A stretch of DNA of 64,000 nt, taken from contig OZ024785.1 in the NCBI GenBank assembly GCA_964017065.1, positions 12,169,086-12,233,085 of the forward strand. The letters run 5' to 3'. This document shows, piece after piece, positions 22,388 to 34,350 of this stretch. Position numbers and translations under genes: made by a program. Every line of letters starts with the position of its first letter. Within the stretch, counting starts at the first letter, position 1. The stretch is from Haliclona indistincta (Eukaryota > Porifera > Demospongiae > Haplosclerida > Chalinidae). The notes beneath the pieces are model-generated. The model searched no databases, had not been told where the DNA came from, and saw nothing but the letters and a program-made list of their open reading frames with translations.

Positions 22388-24853
22388 ATGGATCTACTGC
22401 AGTTCTTTCTTGTGTTTGGAGTTCTAGTCTCGCTTTCAAACGGATGTGCTCTGGAGATACCGCAGCTGATGACCATCAAGACACTCCTCGGTAGCGCTAA
22501 CGTCAGCAGCCTGCGCTACACATGTCTTGTCCATAGATCTAGTTCACGATACAGCGAGTTTGTGTTCGCTGCCAACGTCACTGTCTCTGTGCAGCAGCCT
22601 CGTGTAGTGCTCGTGCAACTAGTCTGCTCTAACAACGAGTGGAAAGTGGAAGAAATGGCGATTGCTAACAACGCGGAGACTTTTCCAACCCGAGGGGAAT
22701 GCATGGCTTGTACTAACATGATTAGTGCTCTCAAGTGTGAAGGTAAAGAATACTAAAGCATCAACCGAGATTATACAAGCTATTTTCTTAGGTGAGTGCT
22801 GGGATGGTGCTTATTTGACCACTTTTCCAAGCAGTGCAAGCAATGGTTCAAACATAACGTGTGGTGAGTCATTGAAGATGAGTGACATGATGTATTGAGT
22901 CTGATTTTATTATAGAAAAGACTTACATGACTCCAATACTATACACTGGTGTAATTGTGTCCACTGTCTGCCTAGTGATATTGATCATCTTCTGTACATA
23001 TCTCTGTGTCAGGTGAGCTACAGCAGGTGTTGTTGTGTGGTCTAGCTATTGTTGTAGATACATTATAATATCATTGTTCCTGCCAAGTTTGGTTTGGTAT
23101 ACTGTTACTGACTCTTGTAGTCTCAAATAACTTTTTAGCTGGCAGTAACCCCATCTGTGCAGAAACTCAATAGTATTGAATTCACTCATACATAAAATTC
23201 ACTCACTGAACATTGAATTCACACATGTGCTGTCTGTTAGCGCTTCCTATTGTCACAGTCTTATCTTATTCAACAATTTTACTTGAGATGATTTCAAGAA
23301 ACCCTGAACACAGCATACACTTGTAGCTCCAGGAACACTATAGAAGCCATAATGCTATCAACATCTGTCAAAACAAGAGCATTTGTCAGTCTTTCAAACT
23401 GCACAATATTCTTGTGATAATGATTGCCAAGCGAAGTCAGGCCAATAATCGTGGCTGTACATGGGGTCATGGAGCGTCGTGTGTATCTCTGAATTGTATG
23501 TATATTTATGTCATGCTTAAGTAGGCCTCGCAGGATCACACACCTCGTGACGATTCCAGTGTGTAATATCGACCGCAGCAATGACAGCTAGAACAAATGA
23601 TTTAACAGAGAATCAACTCTGTGAAGCGATGTCAAAAACAGTGACAGACTAAACTGAACTGGATGAGAGATGGGCCATCAGGGCTTAAATAAGCGTTTAA
23701 ACTGAGTGGTTGAATTAAGCGTGATTTCGCCCATACATGTGATACAATGAACGACTTAATGCATGGTCTATAGTGCTTCGAACTTTTAAATGGTGTTAAA
23801 AGACAAAACATTACTATTGAGTTACTCAAAAGTTATTCCAGACCGTGAAATATACACTAAGCTGATGAAAAAGACAAATTAAATGTTGATGATAAATTTT
23901 AGATCTAGCAAGACAAATAAAGGGATATTTTTAATACAACTACCTGCACCGTTTAAATTACAGCTTTGATTTTACAACACATAAACTTATGCTACATTTG
24001 TATTTGTCTATTACATGCTGAGCTCCATTGGTCACCCGATTGTTGATATAGCTCAACCGTTGTGTGTACTTGAATCTATTGGCGTTTTTCCAATTAAACA
24101 GCATTTTAACTAACAAAAAAATGTTGAAATTTGAGCCTTAAACACTTTTCAAACCTCCAAAACTGAAATAGTTCATTTGCTTTAGTACATAAACCATTAT
24201 GCAGTAAAAGAAAGCAACCAAACCAACTTTTACTGAAAATTGAACCATTCCTTGTGCTGTATGACAAAATGACTATTATTAACTGCAAATTTTCAAGCCT
24301 AAAAACGTTTTCTGGTGATGTATGCTAATGACTTATTCAATCATATCTTTTAGAATACTTGTTGTGAGTCAGATTTAACAATAATGCTGGTATTACACGA
24401 TAGTATGTCCACTTTTTAAAGTTTGGCTCTTTAGCTAGAAGCACTGTACATATAAAGGGCTGAACCAGTACAGGCACATTAACACTAAAGCATAATGTCA
24501 TATCGCCCAAACATGTCAGTATAAACACATCAACTTTGCTGATATGTGGCTTAGTTGTGCTTCGTAATTATACTAATTGAATTTTGTTCCATTTCATAGG
24601 AATTCATCTTATAGGCTAATTAGTGTTTTACTCATCAGTTACTTTGTGGCTCTTATTGGAGTAAATCTCTCATTCATTGGAGCTGTCTACAGCATCTTTA
24701 TCATTCCACTGTGTGCTACAGTAGCAGCCGTGTTCCATTACTTCCTACTTGTTTCTTTACTCTCGTCACTAGCTGAAGTTTTATTCTTGTTCTTGTTGAA
24801 AATCGGAAGAGCAAAATGGCTCTACTCACATATATCAATACTTGGCTGTTGGG
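22388..24853 (+). pseudogene. gene C copy 2: adhesion-type GPCR, truncated after TM4
   Basis: Exons at 22388-22742 (signal peptide core LLQFFLVFGVLVSL and a Cys-containing ectodomain), 22792-22863 (CWDGAY segment), 22916-23012 (TM1, TGVIVSTVCLVILIIF) and 24600-24853 (TM2, TM3 and the start of TM4) have matching phases 1, 1, 2, 1 and are open. The three exons that encode the rest of TM4 to TM7 in copy 3 are missing: the following intron runs into an A-gene FN3 exon near 25241. It therefore cannot make a seven-helix receptor. Intron 3 (23013-24599) has no coding content I recognise. Confidence 0.78.
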
Positions 24854-25031
24854 GTATGTTCATACACAACAATATGTTTGGACATGCATTGAATTTGCTT
24901 GAGCATACCTTACTTCCTACTGTAAGAAAGCACCCAAGCATAGGAACCTATAGCTTAGTTAGTGTCATATAAGGTTCCTGGTATTTTGTAACAGCTAGGA
25001 ATTTTTTGGTTCAGGTGTCTACTATGAGTCC

Positions 25032-25066
25032 GATATGTACGACACCTACTAGGTGTCGTACATATC
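25032..25066. repeat. perfect 35-bp palindrome in C intron
   Basis: Arms of 17 bases, GATATGTACGACACCTA and its exact complement, surround a single C. The equivalent place in C copy 3 (44246-44280) has the same left arm but two mismatches in the right arm. Confidence 0.85.
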
Positions 25067-25240
25067 TTGCAATTGTCACTACAAATTTTTCACGCAGTAA
25101 AAAGTATTTACATTTATTGTGGGTGGGACTGCTATCTGAGCACAAGGCTAAGCATGCTACAAGCTGTAAAGTGTTTCTGTACTGTAAATATAGAAATTTT
25201 TGCCACGGTGGAACCTCTCTATAACAGACAAGTTGGGAAA

Positions 25241-25300
25241 GCTACTTTGTGCAAGTGTCAGCTACTTTGTGCAAGTGTCAGCTACTTTGTGCAAGTGTCA
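25241..25300. repeat. three exact 20-bp tandem repeats at the C/A junction
   Basis: GCTACTTTGTGCAAGTGTCA occurs three times back to back. It comes from the FN3-3 exon of gene A (…AGCTACTTTGTGCAAGTGGCAG…) and marks the point where C copy 2 is joined to A copy 3. Confidence 0.9.
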
Positions 25301-26902
25301 GCTGTTAATGACGCAGGGATTGGAGAATTCACTGATCGAGGATTTACAGTGACAACACTTCAGGAAAGTAAGTGACATTAGTGACTATTAGCCAGTGTGT
25401 ATAACCAAACCTACTTCTGTACAGTTCCTGGTCCAGTGTCTGATCTATCAGCCACCCCAGAAGTGGTACAGCTCACCATCTCATGGGGCCTTCCTGCAGA
25501 GCCCAATGGAGTCATCATTGCATATGAAGTGTATTCCAACAGCAGTGGTGTGTTCAGTTACACTAACACATCAGCCACACAGCTCACACTGAGGGACCTC
25601 TCTCCCAACACCATCGTTGCATACAGTGTCAGAGCATACACCATCATAGGACCAGGAAGCAGTGTGACAAATCAAGCATCCACAGGAAGTACTTGTAAGT
25701 TTTGACAATATATTGCAAATTTGTTATCATTTCTTCATATTAATTTAAGCTCCTATTGTTACTGGAGTGTCAGCAGTTGCTCTGAGCATGACGTCAGTAA
25801 GGGTCTCATGGACTCCAGTCAACCTTACCATAGTAGAGAGTTACACTGTACACTATGCTTCAGCAAGTGGAGTCAGTGGTACAGCTACCTTCCCAGCTAG
25901 TGCCTCCTCTGGAGAGGTGTCAGGACTGATGGAGAGACAACAGTACAATTTCAGTGTCACCACTACACTTAATGTCAACGGAGAGTTGTTCCAAGGATTA
26001 CCAGATTTCACACAATCATCTGTAAACAGTGAGTTAAATGCAATCATTAAAAATGTAATCATTTTCCTATTTTAATGTAGTAACAGTATCAGTATCGGAA
26101 TCAGCTGAAACAACTCTGACACCTCCTACATGTGAGTACATTATCAGAAATATTATACACAGTTAGGACCTAAACGAGAGCTTGACTTCACATTACCACT
26201 TATTGCTATACATTGCACCAAATCATCTAAACAAGCTTTCTCTCAATTTTTGAGTTTGCAAATGATTATTAGGGAGACACGGTAGTGTCTCCCTATGTAG
26301 GGATGGTCAAGAAAACAAAATGGCGGCTACAATGCATGTATTAGCGTTCAAACACTGATATTTCGCCTGTTGGTGAATTGTACGTGGCTAAAGAGAATTA
26401 TATCTGCTCTCTAGCGTTGCCCCAACTCTACAGCAGCACAGCATGCTCGAACGTATCGCTAAAAGTGACGAACCTGAAAGCGGTGAAAATCGAGTTTTGT
26501 CATCTTCGTTTTCTTCTTTCTTTCTTCTTCTTCTTTCTTTCTTCCACTCGTCTAGCGCCTTAACACGAATACTGTGCAGGGCTAAACACCCACGAATAGT
26601 CACGAAATTCTTCTGGCATGTGCCTTTTGAACTTAGTTTTTAGCGAAATGAAAGTTTTATTCTAGCGGACTTCACGATCACGAGCTGTAGCTAGCAATGT
26701 ATATGACGCCATTTAAAATACGCACGTGATGTAACGTGAGCGCGCACATGTTGTCTTTGAGTGGCTTCTACCTTTGCTGTCCGCTCTTGTTTTTTTGCTG
26801 CTCTACCTGTCCGTGAGACTCCGTCCATTTCAGAAGATTGCGACTGTTGATTTCTACTTTTGACACACCGAAGTTTGGATTTCCTTTTGAGTTCGTCGTC
26901 TC

Positions 26903-29900
26903 GTGTCTCGTTCTGTCACTGAAGAAAGTTGTAAGTTCAATATTGATTTTGAAAAGGTTAGTTCTGGTATAGCAATCATGCCTAGTAAAACACGTAGAAA
27001 ACACACATACGATCAGCAACGTTATGGAGAGAATAGAGATAAAATACTAGCTGAGAGAATGGAAGCATATGATACCAATTCTGAGTCTAAGAAAGGAGCA
27101 TCTAAAATTGCTTCGAAGAAGGCGTATGACAAAAATCCCCAGCTTAAGAAATTGGTGTCAAAAATTGCAGCAAAGAAAGCATATGACAAAAACCCAGAGC
27201 CCAAGAAACTGGTGTCAAAGCAAGCCTATGACAAAAACCCAGAGCCCAAAAAACTGGCGTCAAAGCAAGCCTATGACAAAAACCCAGAGCCCAAAAAACT
27301 GGTGTCTAAGATTGCGGCAAAGAAAGCTTATGACAAAAACCCAGAGCCCAAAAAACTGGTGTCTAAGATAGCGGCAAAGAAAAGTTATGACAAAAACCCT
27401 GCACGTAAGAAATTGGCATCAAAGTGGACTTATTTGAAAGATTCAACTGCTAAGAAAGTTGCTGCTTTGTTCAGGTACCACAGTAAATCCGATAAAATCA
27501 AAGCACAGCGTAGGGCAAAGTACCAAAGTAGTTCGCATCAAAAGAAAGTGTCATCACGTGTTTGGTATCTCAAAAACACGAAGGTTAAGACACAAGCTTG
27601 TATGGCGTACTATGCTAAACACAAAGAAATCATCTCGCACACTAGGAAAAACAAATACTATTTATCTCCTCCAAAATCTAGTGTAAAGGAAATGTACATC
27701 AATGAACTGATAAGAGAATTGCTAGCAAATCGTAAAGCAAGAACCGAGGTTATGAAAGCTTTTAAAGAGCAGCCTATAGCAAAGCGATTGGCTAGAATCT
27801 CTTATCGTGTTGCATGTAGAATAGCAGCTCGTAGGCTGGTTCATGAAGCCTTAAAGAAGCGCAAGGAATATGCTGCTGATTTGATTAAATCTGCTAAAAG
27901 TATCAATGCAAAAAGTATCAAAAGCAGAGATGACTTTGGTGAAGGCATTCATCGCAAAAGATCATGTGATCCATACTTCTATGAAGCATCGTATGTAAAG
28001 GATGATGATGATTCAGATGTGCCTGATCGTATTGATCCTTCCAGCCAGCCTCGTGATGAAATGCCGTGTACCAGTGATTGTAAGCCAATCACTGATGATG
28101 AAGTCAATGCAATTGTTAGACTAAAGAATGCCTTTACTCTTCCAATGCATGAATTACGACAAGTATTACAATCATGCGATGACTGCCCAAATGATCGCCA
28201 AATGATGGGTCATTCTTTGGCATGTCATCAAACTGGTAGTATGTGTAATAGTGAGCTTCGTATCTTACGAGCAGCTTCAGCACATCATAAAGTACTGCGA
28301 ACGTTTATGCGTCGAGTATATAGTGCAAAAGCAAGTCACGAATCCCTTTCTGGCATTGATCGTGCCCTAGGCGAAGGTAATTTCAAGCATTTACTTTCTG
28401 CAACTAGGAAGAGCTTTGACGAGTTGCTAACAACTAATGATTTTGTTGGTGAGGAAGGCTCCTCAATAAACAACTCTTTTTTTAGAGTGCTCAACTTGGA
28501 AACCACCTTGCAGTTACAGCATGCTCTAGTCATATCTCAAGTTGAGAAAGAGTGGAATGACGATGCTGAAAACGTGTGTTGTAGCTGTCAATGCTTGTTT
28601 CAGAGAAAATCTGTCACAAAAGTCAACTTCTCAAAGCATTTTGATTCGGACATTGGGTCAGAGCTCATAGACTATATACTGAAGCACACTCCTCCAGGCG
28701 AGGATGAAACTCTCTATATGTGTAGCTACTGTAAACCCAAAATCAAAGCCGATGTATTGCCACCGCGATGTGTTTTAAATGGTTTGGAAACCATACCCAT
28801 TCCATCTGAGCTTGATAAACTCGATGCCCTTAGCAAACAGTTCATTCAGCTTGCTAAATGCTTTCAGACAGTAGTTAGACTAGGCACGTACACCTGCAAA
28901 GTGCCTGTGTACAACTCATTGAAAGCTTGCAAGGGTAGTGTATTTTTTCTGCCTTTACCATTCAATAAAACGTGTGAAACACTGTCCAATGTTGAAGGAT
29001 CGGCAAAGTCTGGTGTTGCATCACCAGAATTGTACATACTAGTGAATGGTAAACCCACAAAAGCTAATGTTGTTTGGAGATCTCTGGTCAATATAGACCG
29101 TGTGAAAGCAGCTATAAGAAAGCTGAAAGAGATTCACAAACTTTATAAGTCAGTAGAAGCAGACAGCCTCGATGAAACTACGCAAAAAGTAATCGAAGTG
29201 GCTAACAATGCAACCACTAAGATGCTAGATAAGGCTACTGCTGACGATATAGCTGGTTATCAGTCCTATACTATTAGGTATTTAGATAATCAGATTCCAA
29301 CTGTTTCTGACATAGACCAATACAAGTTGGTTAATGTTACAGAAGCGCCTATTCACAGTAGATTGAAAGACTTGGATGTTATGTGCTTTCCTGTACTCTA
29401 CCCAAACGGGCAATTTGGTGAGAATCATCCTCGCAACAAAGAAATCACTTTGAGCTTTAGCGAGTTTGTCAAACAACGTTTGCATAACAAAGACTCGCGA
29501 TTTCGCAAAGATGCCTCATATGTATTCTATCTGCTGAATCAAAAAACCCTACGTGAAGTAGGTAACGGCGTCTACAATGTCCTTCATTCCTCACGAGGAG
29601 TTGCTATGTCTGTTAAGCAGCTACTAGCTAAGGTTGAAGCCTCTGATGAACGGTTAGAAGCAAGCCTCTTCACAATGCTTCAGTCAGTACGTGGTAGCAA
29701 ACAGTATTGGTGGCAGCGTAAGAGTGATCTCAAGTGCATGGTGCGTAACTGGGGATCACCAACATTGTTTCTCACATTCAGTTGTGCTGAATATGAGTGG
29801 AGTGATATGGCTCGTTACCTCAGGAAGGTAAACAATGTCTCTCCAAGTTACGATATAGGAAGACTTTGCACAGAAGATCCTATATCGGTTTCTCGAAAAT

Positions 29901-32900
29901 TTTCTGAGAAATTTCATGCCTTCTTTCGCACTGTCATATGTAAAGGTCAGATATTGGGTGAAGTAGAGCACTTCTACTGGAAGAAGGAGTATCAAGCCAG
30001 AGGTGCACCTCATTACCACGTCCTGTTGTGGATAAAAGATGCACCAGTTATTGGCTGTGATGACTCTGCTGCTGTATTGAAATGGATCCAGGAAAGGGTT
30101 ACTTGTCACATTCCTGACAAGAAAACCAGTCCTGAATTGCATGAGCTCGTCACAAGATATCAAATGCATAAGTGTAGTGCATATTGCAAGCGCAGACGAA
30201 AGGTCGGCAGTACGTTCATAACTTACTGTAAGTTTGGCTTTCCTCGTCCGGCTTGTGAAACAGGTATTGTGCACTCTGTAGAAGACTCTCTTAAAACTCG
30301 TAAGAAAATCTACGAACTTCCACGAACAGAGTCTGAGGTTAGAGTGAATGACTATAATCCTCTGATTCTGTTATTGTGGAAAGCTAACATTGACATACAG
30401 TTTGTGTCAGAGTCTTCTCTTGCATTAGCTCATTACGTTAGTGGCTATGTCACTAAAGCAGAAAGAAGCAACATGCAAGACATTTGGAGAGAAATCCAAG
30501 ACAGTAAGAGCATTTATAGCAAGCTCTACAAATTTGGAATGAAAGCTTTGAGCTCACGAGAGTGTGGTTTGTATGAGGCTGCCGACTTGTTGTTGGGTGA
30601 CCACTTGACTGAAAAATCAGAAGCAATACAGTTCGTAAATGTATCTATGCCTCACAAACGAAATCGACGACTCAAAAGTCACGCAGCTTTGACGGAGCTT
30701 TCAAAGTCAGATCCTGATAGTGAGGATTTATTTGAGTCGAATCTTGTAGACACTTACTATCCCAATCGTCCCGATAAGCTTGAGGACATGTGTCTTTACG
30801 ACATTGTCGCTAATTACACTTGGTATCACACTATTGTCAAAGGTGTGAAACAAACTGAATTCAAAAGGCGCGGCAAACCTGTGTTACCCAATCACAAGTT
30901 ATATGATTTGAGAAATGAAAATCAGAAAGAAGATTATTACTATTCTCTAATCATGCTTTTTGTGCCTTTCCGAAATGAGAGTGAGCTTTTAGTAGAAGAC
31001 GAGACTGCTGAAGAAGCATTTAATCGGCATTTTCCTGACACTGGTGAAAACCGTTGCTTGACTCACCACACTCGATTACAGCAGATGCTTGAATGTAATC
31101 GTAGTGTTAAACTAATCAATGAAGCCAGACAATCTGATTGTCCAGAGCAAAAGGTTGATAGTGAGCCACAGCTAATCTGTGAAGCAGTTGCTGCAATGCA
31201 GGATGCTGTAAGCATGGTCACTAAGTGTGAAGACACGCTTAGTCTTTCTGATAGGACCAACATGTTGAATGCAGATCAGAGGCGAATATTTGACAAAGTC
31301 AAAGAGCATATGATTCACGTGCAACAACATGAAACAAATGATTGTTCTTGTGACTTACCTCCATTGTGCATGTTTGTCACAGGTGTCGCTGGAACAGGTA
31401 AATCATTTCTTATCGAGACAATCAAAGCATTTGTAGCTCAACTGTGGCCTAGTACTGATTGCTCATGTGCCATAACTGCACCAACAGGTTTAGCTGCGTT
31501 TAATGTTGGTGGCATGACTATCCACCGGTTATTTCAGCTACCTGTCCAGCACGGGGGTAGGTCAGCCGTTCATTGGTCCTTACCAAAAGCTGCACACAAA
31601 GTGATGAAAACAGCTCTGCGCAATGTGAAGTTATTCATTGTAGATGAAATTTCAATGGTTAGTAGCCTCAATCTAGCATACATTCATCTGCGCTTGAATG
31701 AGCTATATGGAGGTGTCGACTACTTTGGAGCACGAAATATGATTGTTTTCGGTGATTTGCTTCAACTTGAGCCTGTTGGTGGTCAACCAGTATTTTCAGC
31801 TGTACCTGACACTGTAGTCAAGTACAGAATAGGCTGTGCAACCTCTCCCAATATATGGGAAGAAACTGTTGTATACGATGAGCTAACCATCAATGAGCGT
31901 CAGAAAGGTGACAAAGACTATGCAACGCTGCTTAATGGTATTAGAATTGGTGAAGTTACAAGCTCCACCATAAGCACTCTCCAATCAAGAGTGTTTACTT
32001 GCTCATTGACTGAGAAAATTGCTGAGTTGCAAGAACAAGGAATAATGGTAGTAACATTTTTTCCTACACGCAAGCAATGTGACGAGCTAAACAATAAAAT
32101 GCTCAAATCTCTTCCTGGTAAATCATTCGAACTAGAATGTACTGATGATGTTGACGAAACTGTCAGTAAACTTAAGTGGACAAAAACTGCGGACAAACAG
32201 CTCCATAAATTAAACCATGATTGCAACATGACAGGAGGACTGCAAAGTGTTCTAGTGTTAGCTATTGGAGCACGTGTTATGTTACGCCGTAACATTGACA
32301 CAAAGAAAGGTCTAGTCAATGGTTCATTGGGTACAGTTACTGCAATAACTAAACAATTTGTAACTGTACAATTTGATCACTTGACCAGCCCATATCAGGT
32401 TGAAAGGGTCAAGAGCAGATTCGTTGTTATGAAAAACTACTATGTTCGTCGAGAACAATTTCCATTGATATTGGCATATGCTGTTACTATACACAAGTCA
32501 CAGGGATTGTCCCTGGACCATGCCATTATTGATCTGTCGGATAAAGTTTTTTGTGCTGCAATGGCTTATGTTGCTTTGTCTAGAGTAAGATCACTCACGG
32601 GCTTGCATCTCCTCTCATTTGATCCAAAGTCCATTATAGTCAGCAATCGATCTTTAGAGGAGTATAATCGTCTACGTAAAAAGTATAGACCTGATCTTCC
32701 TCTGTACACCATTCCTGTTCAACAGGCTTCTAAACGTAAGCTTGTTGGAAAACCTGATACTGACCAAGTAGATACTGTGGTTGTTCCCAGCAAGAAAATA
32801 AAATGCTCACAAACCACTACCAAGCAACAAACAATACCTGTTAGCACCCTGGGCATTCATCGAAAACGAACTAGCACTGCCCCTGTTCAAACTACTAAAC

Positions 32901-33586
32901 CAGCTAAAAGAGCTTGTAATAGTAGTGCTCCTAACAAGCAACTTCACACTACTGCTAGTGCACAAAATGATGATTGCTCAATTACAGGGTCATTTGATCC
33001 AGCACGTACACAAAGATGGCCGTACTACTACTATCCTGTAGACTTAGAATGGCAAAAAACTGCTTGCGCTACTCTTGGTCTAGAACACCATCATCCACCA
33101 TCCAGACATAGAGGTGGTGGTGCTAATATACCTCTTACTCCACCTGATCACAACCATACTAAAGACATAGATGGTGATGGGAACTGTATGTTCCGTTCCT
33201 TTTCATATGTGATCACTGGTTCACAAGCTCAGCACATGGCAGTACGCCAAGCTATATTAGATCATATGGTAGCAATCTCCCATCTGTTGTATGCTCACCA
33301 GTATGATCTGTTTGCAGGTTACTCAAGTGTACAAGAGTACATAGAGCACACTAAAATGAATCAAAATGAAACTTGGGGCTCTGACATTGAGATAATAACC
33401 TTATCTCATCTCATCAACACGTGCATTTTTACCTACAGTACACAAGATCAAAATTGGTACAGGTTTAGTCCACATTCTGTTGATAGAACCTTGCCTGATG
33501 ACATAACACAAAGGGCAATGTATTTGAGATATCTCCCTGGGCATTATGACGTTGTTCTTAGAACATTATCTCATTTATCTGTTTAA
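26903..33586 (+). CDS. Helitron Rep/helicase polyprotein with C-terminal OTU protease
   Basis: One open frame of 2227 codons; the ATG at 26978 (MPSKTRRKHTYDQ) is the likelier start, giving 2202 residues. It begins with a Lys-rich array of about 14-residue repeats (AYDKNPEPKKLVSK, 27110-27400). Then come the Helitron_like_N region (FLTFSCAEYEWSDM), the Rep HUH motif HYHVLLW (His codons 30011 and 30017), and the two-tyrosine motif YVSGYVTK (30434-30457). A PIF1-type superfamily 1B helicase follows, with Walker A GVAGTGKS (31382-31405), Walker B VDEISM (31640), GDLLQLEPV and TIHKSQGLS. The C-terminus has an OTU cysteine protease fold: DGNC with Cys codon 33185 and GHYDVVL with His codon 33542. 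Rep nicks and joins DNA for rolling-circle transposition, and the helicase unwinds it. The frame is fully open, so the element may be active. Confidence 0.93.
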   Translation: MSRSVTEESCKFNIDFEKVSSGIAIMPSKTRRKHTYDQQRYGENRDKILAERMEAYDTNSESKKGASKIASKKAYDKNPQLKKLVSKIAAKKAYDKNPEPKKLVSKQAYDKNPEPKKLASKQAYDKNPEPKKLVSKIAAKKAYDKNPEPKKLVSKIAAKKSYDKNPARKKLASKWTYLKDSTAKKVAALFRYHSKSDKIKAQRRAKYQSSSHQKKVSSRVWYLKNTKVKTQACMAYYAKHKEIISHTRKNKYYLSPPKSSVKEMYINELIRELLANRKARTEVMKAFKEQPIAKRLARISYRVACRIAARRLVHEALKKRKEYAADLIKSAKSINAKSIKSRDDFGEGIHRKRSCDPYFYEASYVKDDDDSDVPDRIDPSSQPRDEMPCTSDCKPITDDEVNAIVRLKNAFTLPMHELRQVLQSCDDCPNDRQMMGHSLACHQTGSMCNSELRILRAASAHHKVLRTFMRRVYSAKASHESLSGIDRALGEGNFKHLLSATRKSFDELLTTNDFVGEEGSSINNSFFRVLNLETTLQLQHALVISQVEKEWNDDAENVCCSCQCLFQRKSVTKVNFSKHFDSDIGSELIDYILKHTPPGEDETLYMCSYCKPKIKADVLPPRCVLNGLETIPIPSELDKLDALSKQFIQLAKCFQTVVRLGTYTCKVPVYNSLKACKGSVFFLPLPFNKTCETLSNVEGSAKSGVASPELYILVNGKPTKANVVWRSLVNIDRVKAAIRKLKEIHKLYKSVEADSLDETTQKVIEVANNATTKMLDKATADDIAGYQSYTIRYLDNQIPTVSDIDQYKLVNVTEAPIHSRLKDLDVMCFPVLYPNGQFGENHPRNKEITLSFSEFVKQRLHNKDSRFRKDASYVFYLLNQKTLREVGNGVYNVLHSSRGVAMSVKQLLAKVEASDERLEASLFTMLQSVRGSKQYWWQRKSDLKCMVRNWGSPTLFLTFSCAEYEWSDMARYLRKVNNVSPSYDIGRLCTEDPISVSRKFSEKFHAFFRTVICKGQILGEVEHFYWKKEYQARGAPHYHVLLWIKDAPVIGCDDSAAVLKWIQERVTCHIPDKKTSPELHELVTRYQMHKCSAYCKRRRKVGSTFITYCKFGFPRPACETGIVHSVEDSLKTRKKIYELPRTESEVRVNDYNPLILLLWKANIDIQFVSESSLALAHYVSGYVTKAERSNMQDIWREIQDSKSIYSKLYKFGMKALSSRECGLYEAADLLLGDHLTEKSEAIQFVNVSMPHKRNRRLKSHAALTELSKSDPDSEDLFESNLVDTYYPNRPDKLEDMCLYDIVANYTWYHTIVKGVKQTEFKRRGKPVLPNHKLYDLRNENQKEDYYYSLIMLFVPFRNESELLVEDETAEEAFNRHFPDTGENRCLTHHTRLQQMLECNRSVKLINEARQSDCPEQKVDSEPQLICEAVAAMQDAVSMVTKCEDTLSLSDRTNMLNADQRRIFDKVKEHMIHVQQHETNDCSCDLPPLCMFVTGVAGTGKSFLIETIKAFVAQLWPSTDCSCAITAPTGLAAFNVGGMTIHRLFQLPVQHGGRSAVHWSLPKAAHKVMKTALRNVKLFIVDEISMVSSLNLAYIHLRLNELYGGVDYFGARNMIVFGDLLQLEPVGGQPVFSAVPDTVVKYRIGCATSPNIWEETVVYDELTINERQKGDKDYATLLNGIRIGEVTSSTISTLQSRVFTCSLTEKIAELQEQGIMVVTFFPTRKQCDELNNKMLKSLPGKSFELECTDDVDETVSKLKWTKTADKQLHKLNHDCNMTGGLQSVLVLAIGARVMLRRNIDTKKGLVNGSLGTVTAITKQFVTVQFDHLTSPYQVERVKSRFVVMKNYYVRREQFPLILAYAVTIHKSQGLSLDHAIIDLSDKVFCAAMAYVALSRVRSLTGLHLLSFDPKSIIVSNRSLEEYNRLRKKYRPDLPLYTIPVQQASKRKLVGKPDTDQVDTVVVPSKKIKCSQTTTKQQTIPVSTLGIHRKRTSTAPVQTTKPAKRACNSSAPNKQLHTTASAQNDDCSITGSFDPARTQRWPYYYYPVDLEWQKTACATLGLEHHHPPSRHRGGGANIPLTPPDHNHTKDIDGDGNCMFRSFSYVITGSQAQHMAVRQAILDHMVAISHLLYAHQYDLFAGYSSVQEYIEHTKMNQNETWGSDIEIITLSHLINTCIFTYSTQDQNWYRFSPHSVDRTLPDDITQRAMYLRYLPGHYDVVLRTLSHLSV

Positions 33587-34350
33587 TCACTGGACATGAA
33601 AGTAAGAACATTGTTTGTGTGCTTCGATTGATGCAATACAATGGCTTTAGTCATGTCTAAAATTAATAGATCACTGTGTAATCTGTCATCATAGTGTGTG
33701 CTTGCCTTAGACAAGTTATGTGCTCTAAATAGAGCGCTATTGCCCATGTGGTGTTGTGACTGCTGTAATACAATGAGCTTAGTCATTTTATGTGCTTTAA
33801 TACAGAGCACTATTGCCGTGTGGTCATGGTGTCTGCTGATACTAGCGTTGAGTGAAATCACATGTCCGCAGGTGTTGTAATCTTTACTGATTTTGAGATA
33901 ATATCTCTGCTCTTGCTCTGATACATCGTAGTCACTTGACCTCTTGTCTACCAACACATGTATGGTATTGACACAGTGTTGAGTCTACTGAGGTATTATG
34001 TAGCAATGACGCAGATGTTAGTAATCAATTCTTTATTAATCTCAATACTTCTGACATGTGGTGGTATACTTGATGTTGGTAATGGCAACCTATGATCACC
34101 TACTAAGTGTGTTTACATAAGGCAGTCTACTATACATACATGTGGTCAATTTCAATTTTACTGTCTGCAAGTACCCCAGACCTAACATGGTAGTATTATG
34201 CCCATACAATTGTGAGCTTAGCACATGTGGTAATAGTGTTGATGACAAAAATTGCATAAACACAAGTACTCCTGATATGTGAAAACTGGATAAGTGAAGG
34301 TTTACTGTATGGACGTACTCTGTGTTTACTTTGCATTTTCTCCCCCACAG
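33587..34350. other. non-coding Helitron 3' region
   Basis: No gene seen. It contains an imperfect tandem duplication of about 75 bases (around 33709-33770 and 33781-33842, both with TATGTGCT, AGAGC, CTATTGCC). These could be 3' UTR of the polyprotein. Confidence 0.4.

Noticed and set aside
24577..24972. A free-standing 131-codon gene
   Set aside because: It is exon 24600-24853 of gene C copy 2 (TM2-TM4) read through into the intron; the same holds for 43802-44212 in copy 3.
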